Source: Luteolibacter flavescens (GTDB lineage Bacteria > Verrucomicrobiota > Verrucomicrobiia > Verrucomicrobiales > Akkermansiaceae). From it: a DNA stretch of 64,000 nt. Of this stretch, positions 55,801 through 63,000 are shown piece by piece (positions within the stretch are counted from its first letter, which is position 1; each line of letters begins with the position of its first letter). The notes under the pieces are model-generated. The model ran no database searches and was not told the origin of the DNA. It saw nothing but the letters and a program-made list of their open reading frames with translations. The DNA lies in assembly GCF_025950085.1 (NCBI RefSeq), contig NZ_JAPDDS010000002.1:1-64000 (forward strand), in the 5' to 3' direction. Both the position numbers and the translations under genes were made by a program.

Positions 55801-56389
55801 GCGTGCCATTCGCGGCGACAGATGGCTGGGTCGTGAAGAGCGCCGGGTTGCTGTTCGACGTGACAGTGTAGGAAAGGGTCTGCCCGCTCTCGTTGGAAGG
55901 TCCGGCACTACCTGTTGCCCAGCCTGCAACGGTGACCGTGTCAGCGTCTTCCGCCACCGTCTGATTGGACGCGGTGAAGGAGGGAGCATCGTTCACCGCA
56001 GTGAGATTGACCCTGACGATGATGTCGGTCCCCGACTGCTGTCCGCCGGCATAGGCGCGCACGCGGAATGCATCGGTGATCCCGTTGTCATCCTGATCCG
56101 GCGTCCACACCCAGGTCTCGCCGCTACCGAGCGTTCCATTCAGGGTGACGCTGGAACCGTTCTTCTCCAGATCGCCGGACACGTCGGACTTGAAGCGGAA
56201 CTCGATCGGATTGTTGTTGGAGTCGGCGGCATTCGAGGCCGCCTTCAGCGTGGCGTAGGAGATCGAAAACGGCTCATCCTCCATCCCGCCGGTCAGGACT
56301 TCAATCGTGGTGAGCGTGGGCGCGGCATGGGCGACCCCGGCCAGCGCGAGGCCGGCGAAAATGGAGAGCAAGCGGGAAGGCAGGTCCAT
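43805..56389 (-). CDS. Giant secreted mosaic repeat protein (4194 residues)
   Basis: Signal peptide (ends VAHA, about residue 24), then cadherin-like/VCBS repeats with VNDAPS-type linkers. A right-handed beta-helix of the 'DDVTLPGTLRHAIA' type occupies about residues 765-1120 and a lamin-tail-like domain (LIIHEIFPATNPNQQFVEF) about 1125-1265. More Ig-like repeats follow, including eight with a 'D-x-F-x-V...VLANDS' pattern (about 2085-2900) and five of the 'NDAP...NDKTPIKPFP' kind (2900-3520). FG-GAP-like repeats (GSAVAIDGDYMVVGSP) cover about 3540-3930. A putative-Ig domain (He_PIG) and a C-terminal Verrucomicrobia-type domain (DPDKDGRANVLEMLFGLNP) end it. No transmembrane anchor is seen. It is the last gene of the cluster; start ATG 56389, 26 bases after the foldase gene. 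Adhesion or extracellular scaffolding is likely. Confidence 0.88.
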   Translation of the reverse strand: MDLPSRLLSIFAGLALAGVAHAAPTLTTIEVLTGGMEDEPFSISYATLKAASNAADSNNNPIEFRFKSDVSGDLEKNGSSVTLNGTLGSGETWVWTPDQDDNGITDAFRVRAYAGGQQSGTDIIVRVNLTAVNDAPSFTASNQTVAEDADTVTVAGWATGSAGPSNESGQTLSYTVTSNSNPALFTTQPSVAANGTLTYKPAPDRNGVATIGVRINDNGGTANGGENQSAVQTFTITVTPTPDDPTITAIFRGTATTPFLDTPDPTVENGPAATEKVFSAVSIGDVDHGMPNVDNQVVVVTIPTIAESYGTFALPGSSVSNVAGGKAYTLSARAPNDAAAALLNATFTPFPNALPVGLYNFNVNVTVRDSTSRTATLPTGTVHVRSVNDAPTASASLTLASITDAMAVSPFRLEVGDVDFGDTFSVTISERVASGESARGTLSQTVVTGTAAQIGTAIQNLVFTPIQQSQDFNLTFDFDVRDVHPDTTMGNAVRSSVSLTMKFVNDAPELAGVTTTLIRMTDDPGATPVYPFATISIVDRDPNQILTVNLSLGDPQQGSFKDPSLNTVTVLTGLVSDLTARLRQLRFVPTQGRIPVNSSETVTVTIRVFDGTVPVTNNQTQIEVTAVDGAPTLLWGNNPVFPAASNPALIDPSTGPKPFALVTIEDVGPVEVSIALDTAAKGALSNLGGFVETAPNSRVYRYNAPSASAAQTAIRAINYDVSPTYLFPANQPGRTDFTITATDSALNFTTRTLPVLLRSDSRSFLVTSLLDDVTLPGTLRHAIAQASNNDVITFALPSYPATIRLKKENGPLDIRKHLSFRGPGADKLTLTGDSNANSITDVGDVQIFRIFSTVQIQGLRLSRGFGDTGGAAFVGRSSATASPGSLSIEDCVIANCLASQWGGAIDVADGSLKVARCLFENNSLNASSGLGGGAISLYTNHASSITNSTFSGNSQHASTGYGGGAIYIENDTPTKFVQIDIKHCTFSGNFDASNKGSSLHNNVSNSRVVLTNNIFADFSSRNLKVVGGAEIISAGGNISNDNSSTDLNQSGAPNNTVLLNHDTDKRNLDPKLAPLAAVEGNTRGHRLLPDSPAIGAAIAGVVAVDQRGVIRNGTADMGALDRDALGKLIIHEIFPATNPNQQFVEFYMPRDQASFNFTGYEVWVDGEKRHTFGSQVVAPGHGLVLAETAIAAAGSTPVIVSNTSLRLSQRGRIELRKPASTGNAVVEAVSYSAAFANSAVPSVTTDYSADSITLAPQFQGAAFAPHRLVQPPPNGGVMMGATGAATSPGADTGGTPFGQANAYPIATIDSFEVNEDMAATLAVRLNDLDADGADELFIVDLNQALSPTPPTSNKSSISTNAGATVTITPAGSPLRGTAVNFDPRVAFNHLPEGARYTDTFAYSIVDVGGGAVVGFASGGGSTTLVTAPTHRLTTGATVTIRDAGFPAYNATHAITVVDEDHFSIPVAFLGNPEPLLRGRWQASDLRTPSARSQALVQVSVLGRNDPPTPVADSVTTDEDTILRVFADPRIANIALDTDGLYPAPRAFNGTGILFNDTDPDTDGNPYTQLKVVGVCQAKAIGGFSGTAGASPVTVTAPGHGLQSGTTVLISGYGGHPSYNGYHVATVTGVDTFTLPIAFVDDAATKGLWTVLNNANRLSTTSKDGAAVTLEIRASRNQTNVVYNPRPSAYLDGLAQGESSTDSFYYAVEDNHGAVSLAKISVVVAGVNNVPIPQDNPPGLAALSPLLGGGMTAPQLLDGSAVLHLLPASGTPGRVNVSIRPPGGAFGDIVVIDGLDHTDEDTELALSSADILSNDSDVDRSDVLGLEVRAGQTLSREGASVRLSPDGATLFYDPSVSASLQALAFKERVIDTFHVTVFDGIARVNTMVAVMVEGRNDTPRANNVALTIDEKTLLEVPTPGLLLSGSDVDQNTLLPDNRKFLKPTDAFPTNVFAAKVNVLLERRDGGVDGFGPVSGTPGATAVSSVGHELVSGEEVVLLGSGALTGQFVVTRIDDDTFSIPVAYDASYASLGGGSWTVLASNFEYDPRESVFSDLPGGPTYTLQGLAVGETFVDTYAYTLQDGSFLFANDDIYRIEADRSDIELKVLVNDSSLEGLATGRRIVEVGPLSSGGTVVVNDEQSLIYTPETGFVGDEVFTYTIEDNLGNRDSAMVTARVTIDRLNGNLRANDDHFTVAAGQAPLINVLANDSIIPATGDPLTLATISSTPDKGGQAVIESGQVRYTPNPSVTTFPYTETFSYTMNGGGTSIATATVTMLVVNRANTLNVRADAFSVPAGSVSNTLNVLENDNILPGNGEALDIVSVTTAAHGTVSVMNGVALTYTPAAGFVGTDTFSYSVADGFGGTGTAQVTVKVGFLTINSDIFSVAFDDPGKTTDDGTTTLDVLANDSVLQGGNGQLTITGVTPPSAGIGSISVTPGGATLTFDPAAGATGQHDFTYTVSDVGGRTGTGTVTVVVIAGGIRASSDYFTVQADSQASELAVLANDLRISDLPGALSVASIGTGLNAPDQGGTVEISADFKKLVYTPANGFRGVESFTYTVTDGDFSDTARVSVRTTDGEMVAGDDSFLVFRGSTENRLPVLANDRVIPDGGQLLFITAVGDDESNPSNPVHRGTLEIIEDGAALRYTPSDLNPPGNFAETFTYEISAGGTDRREATIRIEVLNRAGARDLETNHDRFTVRSDSTGTLLPVLANDSVLPASASEWIITEVIPPANAAVQIVGSNLIYVPQPGFVGTETFTYRVSDGFGGTGQADVTVKVGDISVSDDHFTVLAGDGVVALDVTANDGVLRTAFPATPLPSQADFTLTTARPVTLDPVGAGTAVVADGKVNYTPAASFTGHAKLTYWVKDDGGNEYPGIAHIDQRAVGEDRDTATVSITVTGVNDAPRMVNAETNSVTDKSNLRPFPNVTVIEYDSQRQEPVTVRVSFAAERGVLSGGGFTVVSPGVIRFTGTAAQVTTAMRALVFVPTIDRVTVGTTEDTRFTVSMDDGHVTTPVIEDSTVTTVTPINDAPTLLNAVASATNDKTPIKPFPASTFIEIDDLTLQPLEIFITYPSDRGTLAGSFTQVSPGVLKFNGTAAQATTAIRGLVYTPVQNRITVGTTENTQFTVSINDKFTAQPVIVDTAIMTVTPVNDAPVLTGTARGATNDKTPVKPFPNVTLTEVDDLTIQPLEVTISYEGDHGTLAGAGFVQIEPGKLVFNGTGLNATTAMRNLVYTPFIDRIFIGTTEDTHFTVDIDDGFTPALVTDNVTVITVTPVNDPPQLLGAIPGFTNDKTAMNPFATATVIEVDNITGQILRVRVTFPAERGILAGPGFTLIAPGVLEFIGTAADATVAIRKLVFTPFLDRIIVGSTEQTRFTVSLDDSVVPTPVIVDTAVVTVTPVNDVPVITGTVGGQKLYQRASLRPFVGVNIVDIDDLGLQRQTVTIQIDNAIKGTLSNLGGFALLSEGSGTYRMSGSPAAVSAAIRGIVFTPTPGTRITPTSPETAGFTFTIQDGFATPVTDSATTIEIYHAEVDQLLALNSLGNDASQTGAGYGSSTAISKDTLVIGSPTRDTSLVDVGRVHVYERNAGLGAPWGQVAEIGGSDSAAGDNFGSAVAIDGDYMVVGSPGFDQPGANNAGAAYVFQRNPVNPNAWLQVAKLNPSAVNASGGDAFGSAVAIQGDTILVGAPNANLPGATRSGRVFVFKRGATPGAWTGSQTLVAADNRGTLLVNDGEFYGSAIAIDGNTVVIGAHGANFGGSTPQWNFGAAYIYTRPNAAGTFSELKRLDQFDGSEARAYSGFGFSVDVSGDRIAVGAYSPTPPLGGLKPGRVHVYERDSGGANQWGLVREVAPTDGVASRYFGGSVGLAGNLLLVGSPAGNEAGVETRGSIEIFRRSAGTPDWLPIDRIVHGTPTAANRYGHAVAIDGFTAVAGSNTDSVNVNGAASAGSARVLQLQYDLGPRLAVPVPDQIAVQGSAFSLTVNPATFGDPIYPGQLTLSVQLTDGNPLPAAGWLSFNPATGAFSGTPTAVEGRDYSLQLVATNPLGTKVLSNVFRIYQNRVSNTLATAYSGWASGKFQPSVLSNPALEATVWGMNADPDKDGRANVLEMLFGLNPDKNDQPQLVFTRINAREYTLSYPQSVQFPAGEVAVEWSTNASTWTRTGVVMTPGPAVNGVVRVTASITSPVAQQKVFVRIVAPH

Positions 56390-56415
56390 GGGAGTGAAAA
56401 GCGAGTGGGAGAGGA

Positions 56416-57402
56416 TCAAGGAGGGGAAAGTTCAGGAACGGCAGGCGCAGGCACGGGTGTGACCGGGAGGGTCACCTTCGCGGCGGCCTCGGCATCGATG
56501 GATACCTTGGAAAGCTGGACGGCATCGGCGAGGAACCGCTCCTCGATGGCGCGGCGCTTGTCGCGGACGAGCTGCTGCTGGAGATTCCCCGCCACCTCGT
56601 CCATCGGACGCGGGCCGCCGGGCCGCGCGTCGGTTTTCATGATCACATAGAAGCCATCGGCCGCCTCGAGGATGCCGCTGCGCTTTCCATTTTCGAGGGC
56701 GCGACCGGCTTCGAGGACGTTGGCAGGCAGGCGGCTTTCCTTCGCATCGCTCTCGATCCAGCCGACATCGCCACCGCGGTAGCGGGAGACCTGATCTTCG
56801 GAATGCTGGGCAGCCACCTGGCCGAAGCCTCCGGCGGCAGGTCCCCTGCCCCCGGGTGCGGGCTCCGCGTCGGAAAGCGCGACGGCTTCTTCAAGCTGCT
56901 TCCTCGCCTCGCCCTTGCGGGCATCGGACGCCTTCGCATCGGCGGCTTGGAAAAGGATGGCGAAGCGATCCAGTCCCTTGCGGGCGAATTCCTCGCTGCG
57001 GGCATCGTAGGCGGCCTTCACCTCCTCATCGCTCACCGTCACCTTCGCGATCTCGGCATCGAGCTCCTTCTCGCGGAGTTGTGCGATGATGACTCCCTGG
57101 ATGCGTCGCCGCGTCTCGGGATCATCGGCGATGCCGGCTTGCTTCGCCTTCTCGACGAGGGCGAGGCGATCGGCCATCTCCTTCAGCAGCTCCGGGGCGG
57201 AGGGCACCGCCTGACGGTTCGCCTGGCGCCATGCGGCTTCTTCAAGGAGGTCCTTGGCCGTGATGGCCTGGCCCGCCACGGTGGCGAGCGCATCTTCGGT
57301 AACAGGAGTGCCACCCGCAGTGATCGCCGGCTTCTTGCACTGGCCGAGCAGGCAGACAGTGGCAAGGATGGCAACGGTACGAGGCAGGGAGAGGATCTGC
57401 AT
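56416..57402 (-). CDS. Parvulin-type peptidyl-prolyl isomerase lipoprotein (SurA/PrsA-like)
   Basis: A 328-residue protein with a signal peptide and lipobox-like LLGQC, a SurA-type helical N-terminal region (AITAKDLLEEAAWRQANRQAV) and one parvulin PPIC domain in the C-terminal half. Its typical segments are RYRGGDVGWIE, LPANVLEAGRALENGKRSG and GFYVIMKTDARPGG. It assists folding of exported proteins in the periplasm. It sits between an 871-residue and a 4194-residue exoprotein gene with gaps of 19 and 26 bases, so its clients are probably its operon partners. ATG 57402 is preferred to ATG 57438. Confidence 0.88.
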   Translation of the reverse strand: MQILSLPRTVAILATVCLLGQCKKPAITAGGTPVTEDALATVAGQAITAKDLLEEAAWRQANRQAVPSAPELLKEMADRLALVEKAKQAGIADDPETRRRIQGVIIAQLREKELDAEIAKVTVSDEEVKAAYDARSEEFARKGLDRFAILFQAADAKASDARKGEARKQLEEAVALSDAEPAPGGRGPAAGGFGQVAAQHSEDQVSRYRGGDVGWIESDAKESRLPANVLEAGRALENGKRSGILEAADGFYVIMKTDARPGGPRPMDEVAGNLQQQLVRDKRRAIEERFLADAVQLSKVSIDAEAAAKVTLPVTPVPAPAVPELSPP

Positions 57403-57421
57403 GGACAGGGCGGAGAAGGAA

Positions 57422-60037
57422 TCAGTCTTCGGTTTCAAGCCGCAGCTTCACGCGCATGGCGGCAACCTTTTCGGCGGACATCGGCTTCTTCGAGCGGAAG
57501 ACGGCGGCACCGGGATCGTTCGGAGCGACTTGCGAAGTGATGTCTTCGATGACATCGGAGCCGGTCTGCCACTCGCCGAGATTGGTCGAGTACTGGACCT
57601 GGTAGGCCATGTCGCTCACCCCGGGCTTCTTGCGGAAGCGCAGCGTGAGGTGGCCATTCTCGACCGAAGCCTTCGGCATGCGGGCGAACATCGAGTTGTC
57701 GCCTGGCTGCGTGGTTTGGCTGAAGCCATAGTGAAGCAGTGCCTCGTCCGAGGCGGGCAGGCCACGGGCAGCCAGCCACTCATCATAGCTGAGGCGCTGC
57801 GGCACGAGCACCAGGTCAGCGGACGAGCCCGTGCTGGCATAGGCGGCATCCGGCTTCACCGTCATGCGGATCGTCTTCGCGTCCGCACCGGAGAAATTCA
57901 CCGTCGGCTTCGGGATGAACTCGATGACCTTTGTCGTCTGGCCGGGAGCCAACGTGACATAGGGAGCCACCGTATTGTAGTCCGTGCCGCTCTTCGCCGT
58001 GCCGGAGAGCGCGAGCTGCACCGTGACCTCGGGCGCGACCATGCCGCTGCGGCGGACGAAGACGGTGCCCGGAGTGCTTCCGGTGACACCGGCGATACCC
58101 TCCACGACCTGCAGCGCGATCTGTGGCTTCAGGTCCTCGATGGTGATCTGCGCGGAAGCCGAGCTACCGAGAAGATAGGAAGAGGAAGTCGCGAGCTGGA
58201 AGAAGACAGTCTCATTGAACTCCACCAGCGAATCCACATAGGGCAGGATGGAGATCACCGCCGCGGCCTGACCGGCGGGGATGGTGATGGACGAGCCCAC
58301 GTTCTCGTAGTCCACGCCATTCGTCGCATTTCCACTGATCACCAGGCTCACGGTGAGCGGCACATCGAGATCGCCCTCGCGGGTGACGGTGAATTGACCG
58401 GCCACCGGGCCATTCTCGCTGGCCACCGGAGTGGTCGCCGCGATGCTGACCCGCGACGGCAGGCCGATCACGCCGGTCTCCAGATTGCCAGCGTAGTAGA
58501 GATTCAGCAGGTCGCCGGGCTGCAGCGAGGAATTCTGCAAACGGACGACGCGGTCGGTGAATCCGGTGCCGGTGCCTGCCGCGGAGATCTCCATCAATGC
58601 GTCCGCGCCGTCGCGGCGGATGCGGACGTAGTCGGTGAGCTTCCGGGAGGTTCCATTGAGGACACCGGAGAGATCGATGAGGTCGCCCTGCGCCGGCGTG
58701 AAGTCGGTGATGGTATCCACCGCGGTCGACGTGCCGGTGAAGAGGAAGGAGTCCGCACCCGCACCGCCGGTGAAGGTATTCGCACCGGCACCACCGTGGA
58801 AGAAATCCGCCGCACTGCCGCCCGCGAAGGTATCGTCAGCCGGGCCACCGAGGAAGACGTGTGCCTTTTCCTCACCGTAGTGGGTGACGTGCGTGGCGTA
58901 GGCAGAGGCCGAGAGACCCGCCGATGGAGCGGAGAGCTTGTGCTTCCCTGCCGTCGCTCCGAGGTCCGCGACGAGATGACCGTGCTGGACGGCGAGGCGG
59001 CGAGCCTCGATACGCACGCTCTCCTCGGCCGTGGCCGCGACGAGATTCGCAGCGGGGTCGAAGAGCAGGACCTGCACCGTGCCACGCGATTCCGGGTGGC
59101 CGGCGGTCTGGTCGCGCACGCTCACCTCGATGGAGCCGGGGGCCTCGCCCTCGGCATGCTGGAAGACCAGGCGACCCGCCGAGACATCGGCCTGCGTGAA
59201 AGTCGCGCCCGTGGCCAGCTCGACCGAAGTCTCGGCCGGAAGGTGGGCCGCATTTCGCAGCACCAACTTCCCGCCCGCAGGCGCGCCATGAAGCGTGTAG
59301 GTGAGCTGGGCAGGCGTGCTGTCGCTGTCCACCGTCTCCAGCAGGACCAGCGAATGCGCCTTCGAGTAGGCGATCACCTCGCGGGTCACGAGCAGCGGGT
59401 GGGTGCTGTTGTGATCCGGATCGGTGCCGGCGCGGTATTCGCCGAGATTGTTCACGCCGTTGCCATTCGCATCAGCCAGCGCGTCGCTGGCATTCTGCTT
59501 GTCCAGGCCGTGCTCGTCTTCCCACCAGTCAGGCATCCCGTCGCCGTCCCGGTCGGGCAAGGCGGCATTGATCTCCAGATCCACGCGCATCGCGGACGCG
59601 CGCAGGAGCTGGTCGAGATCGAAGACCGAGGTCGCAGGCACCAGCATCTTCGCCGGTGCCCCATTGAAGGAGATCGACGAATGCGTGGCCGTGGAGGTGG
59701 TGGTGCCAAGCGGCAACACCATCGGCGAGGCCTGCTGGCCCAGCATCATCGCCTGGTGCGGGATGCGGACGAGGTAGGAGTAATTGCCGTCATTGAGCGC
59801 ATCGACCTCTCCCGAGAGCACCACGGCGGAGCCGTCGGGCTTCTGGATGGTCCAGTGCAGCGTGCCCTGGGTGACGAGGTGATCGAGGTTCGGATTCGCA
59901 CGGTTGAGGATGCGGCCGTAGACGAGCGTCTCCGGCTCGCTGATGAAGGCGTGCGCGGTGGACGATCCTAGCAGAAGCATCGACAGCCAGGTCGCGGCGG
60001 TGCGCGCCGGACGGGTGGAGCAGTTCCTGGGAGTCAT
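57422..60037 (-). CDS. Secreted RTX/Calx-beta repeat protein (871 residues)
   Basis: Signal peptide to about residue 29, then a beta-rich domain. A Ca-binding thrombospondin-3-like stretch (PDRDGDGMPDWWEDEHGLD) lies near 162-180. A CSPG-like repeat (LTYTLHGAPAGGKLVL) follows, and RTX-type nonapeptides (GGPADDTFAGG, GGAGANTFTGGAGADSFLF) at about 400-430 lead into DTITDFTPAQGDLIDLSG, the serralysin C-terminal type. Two Calx-beta domains occupy about 520-740 (GVDYENVGSSITIPAG; SGTDYNTVAPYVTLAPG), and a Verrucomicrobia-type C-terminal domain ends the protein. RTX repeats usually mark type I secretion at the C-terminus, but here they are internal behind a Sec signal, which is odd. Part of the giant-protein operon. 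Confidence 0.85.
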   Translation of the reverse strand: MTPRNCSTRPARTAATWLSMLLLGSSTAHAFISEPETLVYGRILNRANPNLDHLVTQGTLHWTIQKPDGSAVVLSGEVDALNDGNYSYLVRIPHQAMMLGQQASPMVLPLGTTTSTATHSSISFNGAPAKMLVPATSVFDLDQLLRASAMRVDLEINAALPDRDGDGMPDWWEDEHGLDKQNASDALADANGNGVNNLGEYRAGTDPDHNSTHPLLVTREVIAYSKAHSLVLLETVDSDSTPAQLTYTLHGAPAGGKLVLRNAAHLPAETSVELATGATFTQADVSAGRLVFQHAEGEAPGSIEVSVRDQTAGHPESRGTVQVLLFDPAANLVAATAEESVRIEARRLAVQHGHLVADLGATAGKHKLSAPSAGLSASAYATHVTHYGEEKAHVFLGGPADDTFAGGSAADFFHGGAGANTFTGGAGADSFLFTGTSTAVDTITDFTPAQGDLIDLSGVLNGTSRKLTDYVRIRRDGADALMEISAAGTGTGFTDRVVRLQNSSLQPGDLLNLYYAGNLETGVIGLPSRVSIAATTPVASENGPVAGQFTVTREGDLDVPLTVSLVISGNATNGVDYENVGSSITIPAGQAAAVISILPYVDSLVEFNETVFFQLATSSSYLLGSSASAQITIEDLKPQIALQVVEGIAGVTGSTPGTVFVRRSGMVAPEVTVQLALSGTAKSGTDYNTVAPYVTLAPGQTTKVIEFIPKPTVNFSGADAKTIRMTVKPDAAYASTGSSADLVLVPQRLSYDEWLAARGLPASDEALLHYGFSQTTQPGDNSMFARMPKASVENGHLTLRFRKKPGVSDMAYQVQYSTNLGEWQTGSDVIEDITSQVAPNDPGAAVFRSKKPMSAEKVAAMRVKLRLETED

Positions 60038-60082
60038 GGAAAATCGGGGTGGGTATGAGGTGCTTTCGATGTTTCCGTTTCC

Positions 60083-63000
60083 TCAGCCGCCGCTCTGGCC
60101 GTAGGTATCGAAGATCAGCTTGATGTCGGAGACCTGATCGACGAAGCGGTCGAGGCCGACATTCGGGTCCGCATTGAGCGTCGCGCCCGGGATGATGAGC
60201 AGCCACTGGGTATTCCAGATCGAGCGGCCCAGCAGGCGGATGTCCGTCGTGGGCTCCTCGACCGAGTCGGGGTAGGCGCGGAAGTCCGAGAACTTCCGGG
60301 CGTCGCCGAAGCGGCCGTTCAGGCCGTCCAGCAGCGGGATGTAGCCGCTGGTGGTGAGCTGAGATGAGGTCGCCGGCATCGGGGCGGGAATCTTCTGCTC
60401 GACCACCTTCCAGGTCCGGAGGTCGTTCGTGTTGGTCGAGTTCGACACGCGCATGACATCCATGCCCGCGGGGACGAAGTAGACGCGCGGCGTGGCGGAC
60501 ATGTCATTGAGCACGCTGCCGGTCTGGTAGCCGTCGAAGGTCACGCCCACGCCGAAGATCTTCGTCGCGAAATTCGCCACGCTGTAGGCGTGGTCACCGC
60601 CGCTCAGAGGATTGCCGAAGAAGTTCTTCCCGGTGCTGATGTCGGAGGAGAAACGCAGCACGATGCCCGGCTGCGGGACCTGCTTCCCGGTCGCGTCCAC
60701 CGCGGCCGCGAACGGACGGCAGAACTGGCGGAACTCCGCCACCTGCCAGAGGTCGGGCACGCGCGCCTTCTGAAGCTCCTGTCGCCACAGCGTGTCGGGC
60801 TCGTCTCCCGGCACGGCGGCCAAGGCGGCCTCGGGAGCTTCCTCGGAATCGAGGATGCGCATGAACTCGCGGCGCATCGAGATGTCACCCACCTCGCGCT
60901 GCTCATTGTTCAGACCGATCTGGGTCCGGACCACGTCGTGGTTCGCCTTCACCTTTCCGATCGCCCTGGAAATCGAGTCCAGCGAGCGGGCCTTGATGAT
61001 CTCGCCGAAGGCATTCACGGGCGATGCCGGATCGGTGAGCGAAAAGTTCGTCTCGTAGTCGTAGGCCGAGGCCGCGAGGTAGGCGTAGCGGGCCGCCAGA
61101 TCGAAGGCGCTGCGGTAGTTCTGCAGCGCGTGGTTGCGGGCCACACGGAACGTCATGTCCTGGTAGCGGTTCTTCTGGGTCTGCGCGGCGACGCCCTTGT
61201 TGAACGCGGCGCGCTCGTCGATCAGGCGTGCGCCTTCGTCGATCAGGGTGCGATACTGGTCGGACAGGGCACGAAGGGCCTGGATCTCCTTGAAGATGGC
61301 GATGCGCAGGGTCGCCTCGTCGTTGACGGCGTCTTCCGCTTCCTTCAGCCACTCCTTGATCTGGAGCTTCCGCTCTTCATCCGCCTTGGCGAGATTGAGT
61401 TCATTCTCGGCAACATCGAGCGCGATCTCGGCAATGAGCTTGCCGATCGTCAGGCCGCTGTCCGTGACGGTGAATCCCGCTCGGGTGCCGGTGGCCGAGA
61501 ACTCAATGCCGGAACGCACCATCGCCAGGGCATCGCCGGGGGAGATGGCCAGACCGCCGGTGGGCAGGACGACAGACACGCCCTCGGCGGCAGCATGCGT
61601 CAGGTTCCAGGTGAGCTCGTCCGCAGCCTCGACGACCTGCTTCGCGGTCTCGAGGACCTTGATCGTGTTGTTCACCGCATACTTCACGCGGACGAAGACC
61701 TCGTCGCGGCCCTGGTTCAGGCCGCTGGTGGTAAGGCGCGCATTCACGAGGCGCAGGACTCGGAGGGCCGACTGCGTGTTCTTGTCCCATGCCGCGACCG
61801 CTTCCGCGACCGAGGCTTCCTGCTGGATCATCTGGTTGATGATGTCCTGGAGCTGGCCCGTGGCCGGGCGGCTGCCCCACGACTGCGGAGCCTGGAAGGT
61901 GTATCCGGCAGCCGTGACCGGCATCTGGTTCACGAAGTTCGTGAGGTTCACCTTCGGGTTGGTCAGGTCGGTGTAGTTCACCGCAAACATCCCCGTCTTG
62001 GTATTGGCGGAGTAGGTCATCGAGTTGCTCGCGTTGGCGAACGTGCTCGCGAAGAGCTCGCGGACCCCCACTTCCACATCCTTCATGGCGGTCGCCTTGT
62101 TCAGGATGCTGTTCCCGCTGCCGGAGGGCGAAGACGCGAGGAAGGCATTGTAGAGGGTACCCGATTTGAGGGTCCCGTCTGCATTGAAGGCCGCGAATTC
62201 CGCGGTCGGGCCGGGGACGGTGCTGCTGTTGATCTGCCGGATCGGCACATACATGTAGAGCGCGAGGTCCGGGCCATTGTAGCCTGCCGGATACAGCCTG
62301 CCCGGGCCGACGGTGCCGTCATAGGGCTTGCCGAAGATCGTGATGAGCTGGTTGCGGTAGGAGAGGTCCTCCTGGAAGGTCGAGTTGCGGAACTCTTCCT
62401 CGCTGTTGCCGATCTGGCGCAGCATCTGGGTGCTGGTATTCGCCTGATCCCAGACCTCGGTGGCATTCTCCATCATGCTGGAGGCGCGCTCGAAGATCTG
62501 GTCGAAGTGCGAGCGGCGGTCGCCACCCGAGGCGTTCTCGATGAAGGCGGGCTCGATGTCGAACATCTGCGCTCCCTTGGCGAGGCCCAGCGGATTGTAG
62601 CCGCGGTCGGCCTGGTCCATCGTGGACTGGATCGAGTTCAGGTTGGCCGAGATGACCGCGATGTCGCCATTGGACTGGCGGTCCACCTTGCGGATGCCAT
62701 CGAGGGTCGTGTTCGGATGTTGCGAAGGCAGCAGCGCGTTTGCGGTGACCCAGTCGAAGTAGGCACCTTGGCCCGCACGGCGCGACCACTCGTCCACGCC
62801 CCAGGCGCGGTCGGCATTGGTATCGGTATAGCCCTGCCACTGCGACTCGGGGTCGGCCACGTAGCGGTTGCGGTAGGTGAGATTCACGATCTCCGCGGCG
62901 GCCTTCGCCTTCGCGGCGGCGGTGGTGGCGAACTTGCGCTCGTCGAGGAAGTCCACGCTCAGGACCACGTCCTGCAGGTTGTAGGACTCCGCGCGTGACA

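Noticed and set aside
56390-56419. TTG at 56419 overlapping the foldase stop as the start of the giant gene
   Set aside because: The ATG at 56389 directly precedes a normal signal peptide, whereas the ten added residues would spoil it.
52847-56650. Several long plus-strand open frames opposite the N-terminal part of the giant gene
   Set aside because: Antisense shadows with Arg/Asp-rich composition and no recognisable motif or start context.
60590-62998. Long plus-strand open frame of about 800 codons opposite the large exoprotein gene
   Set aside because: Same codon-bias shadow. The minus-strand frame continues to the window edge with a coherent protein sequence.
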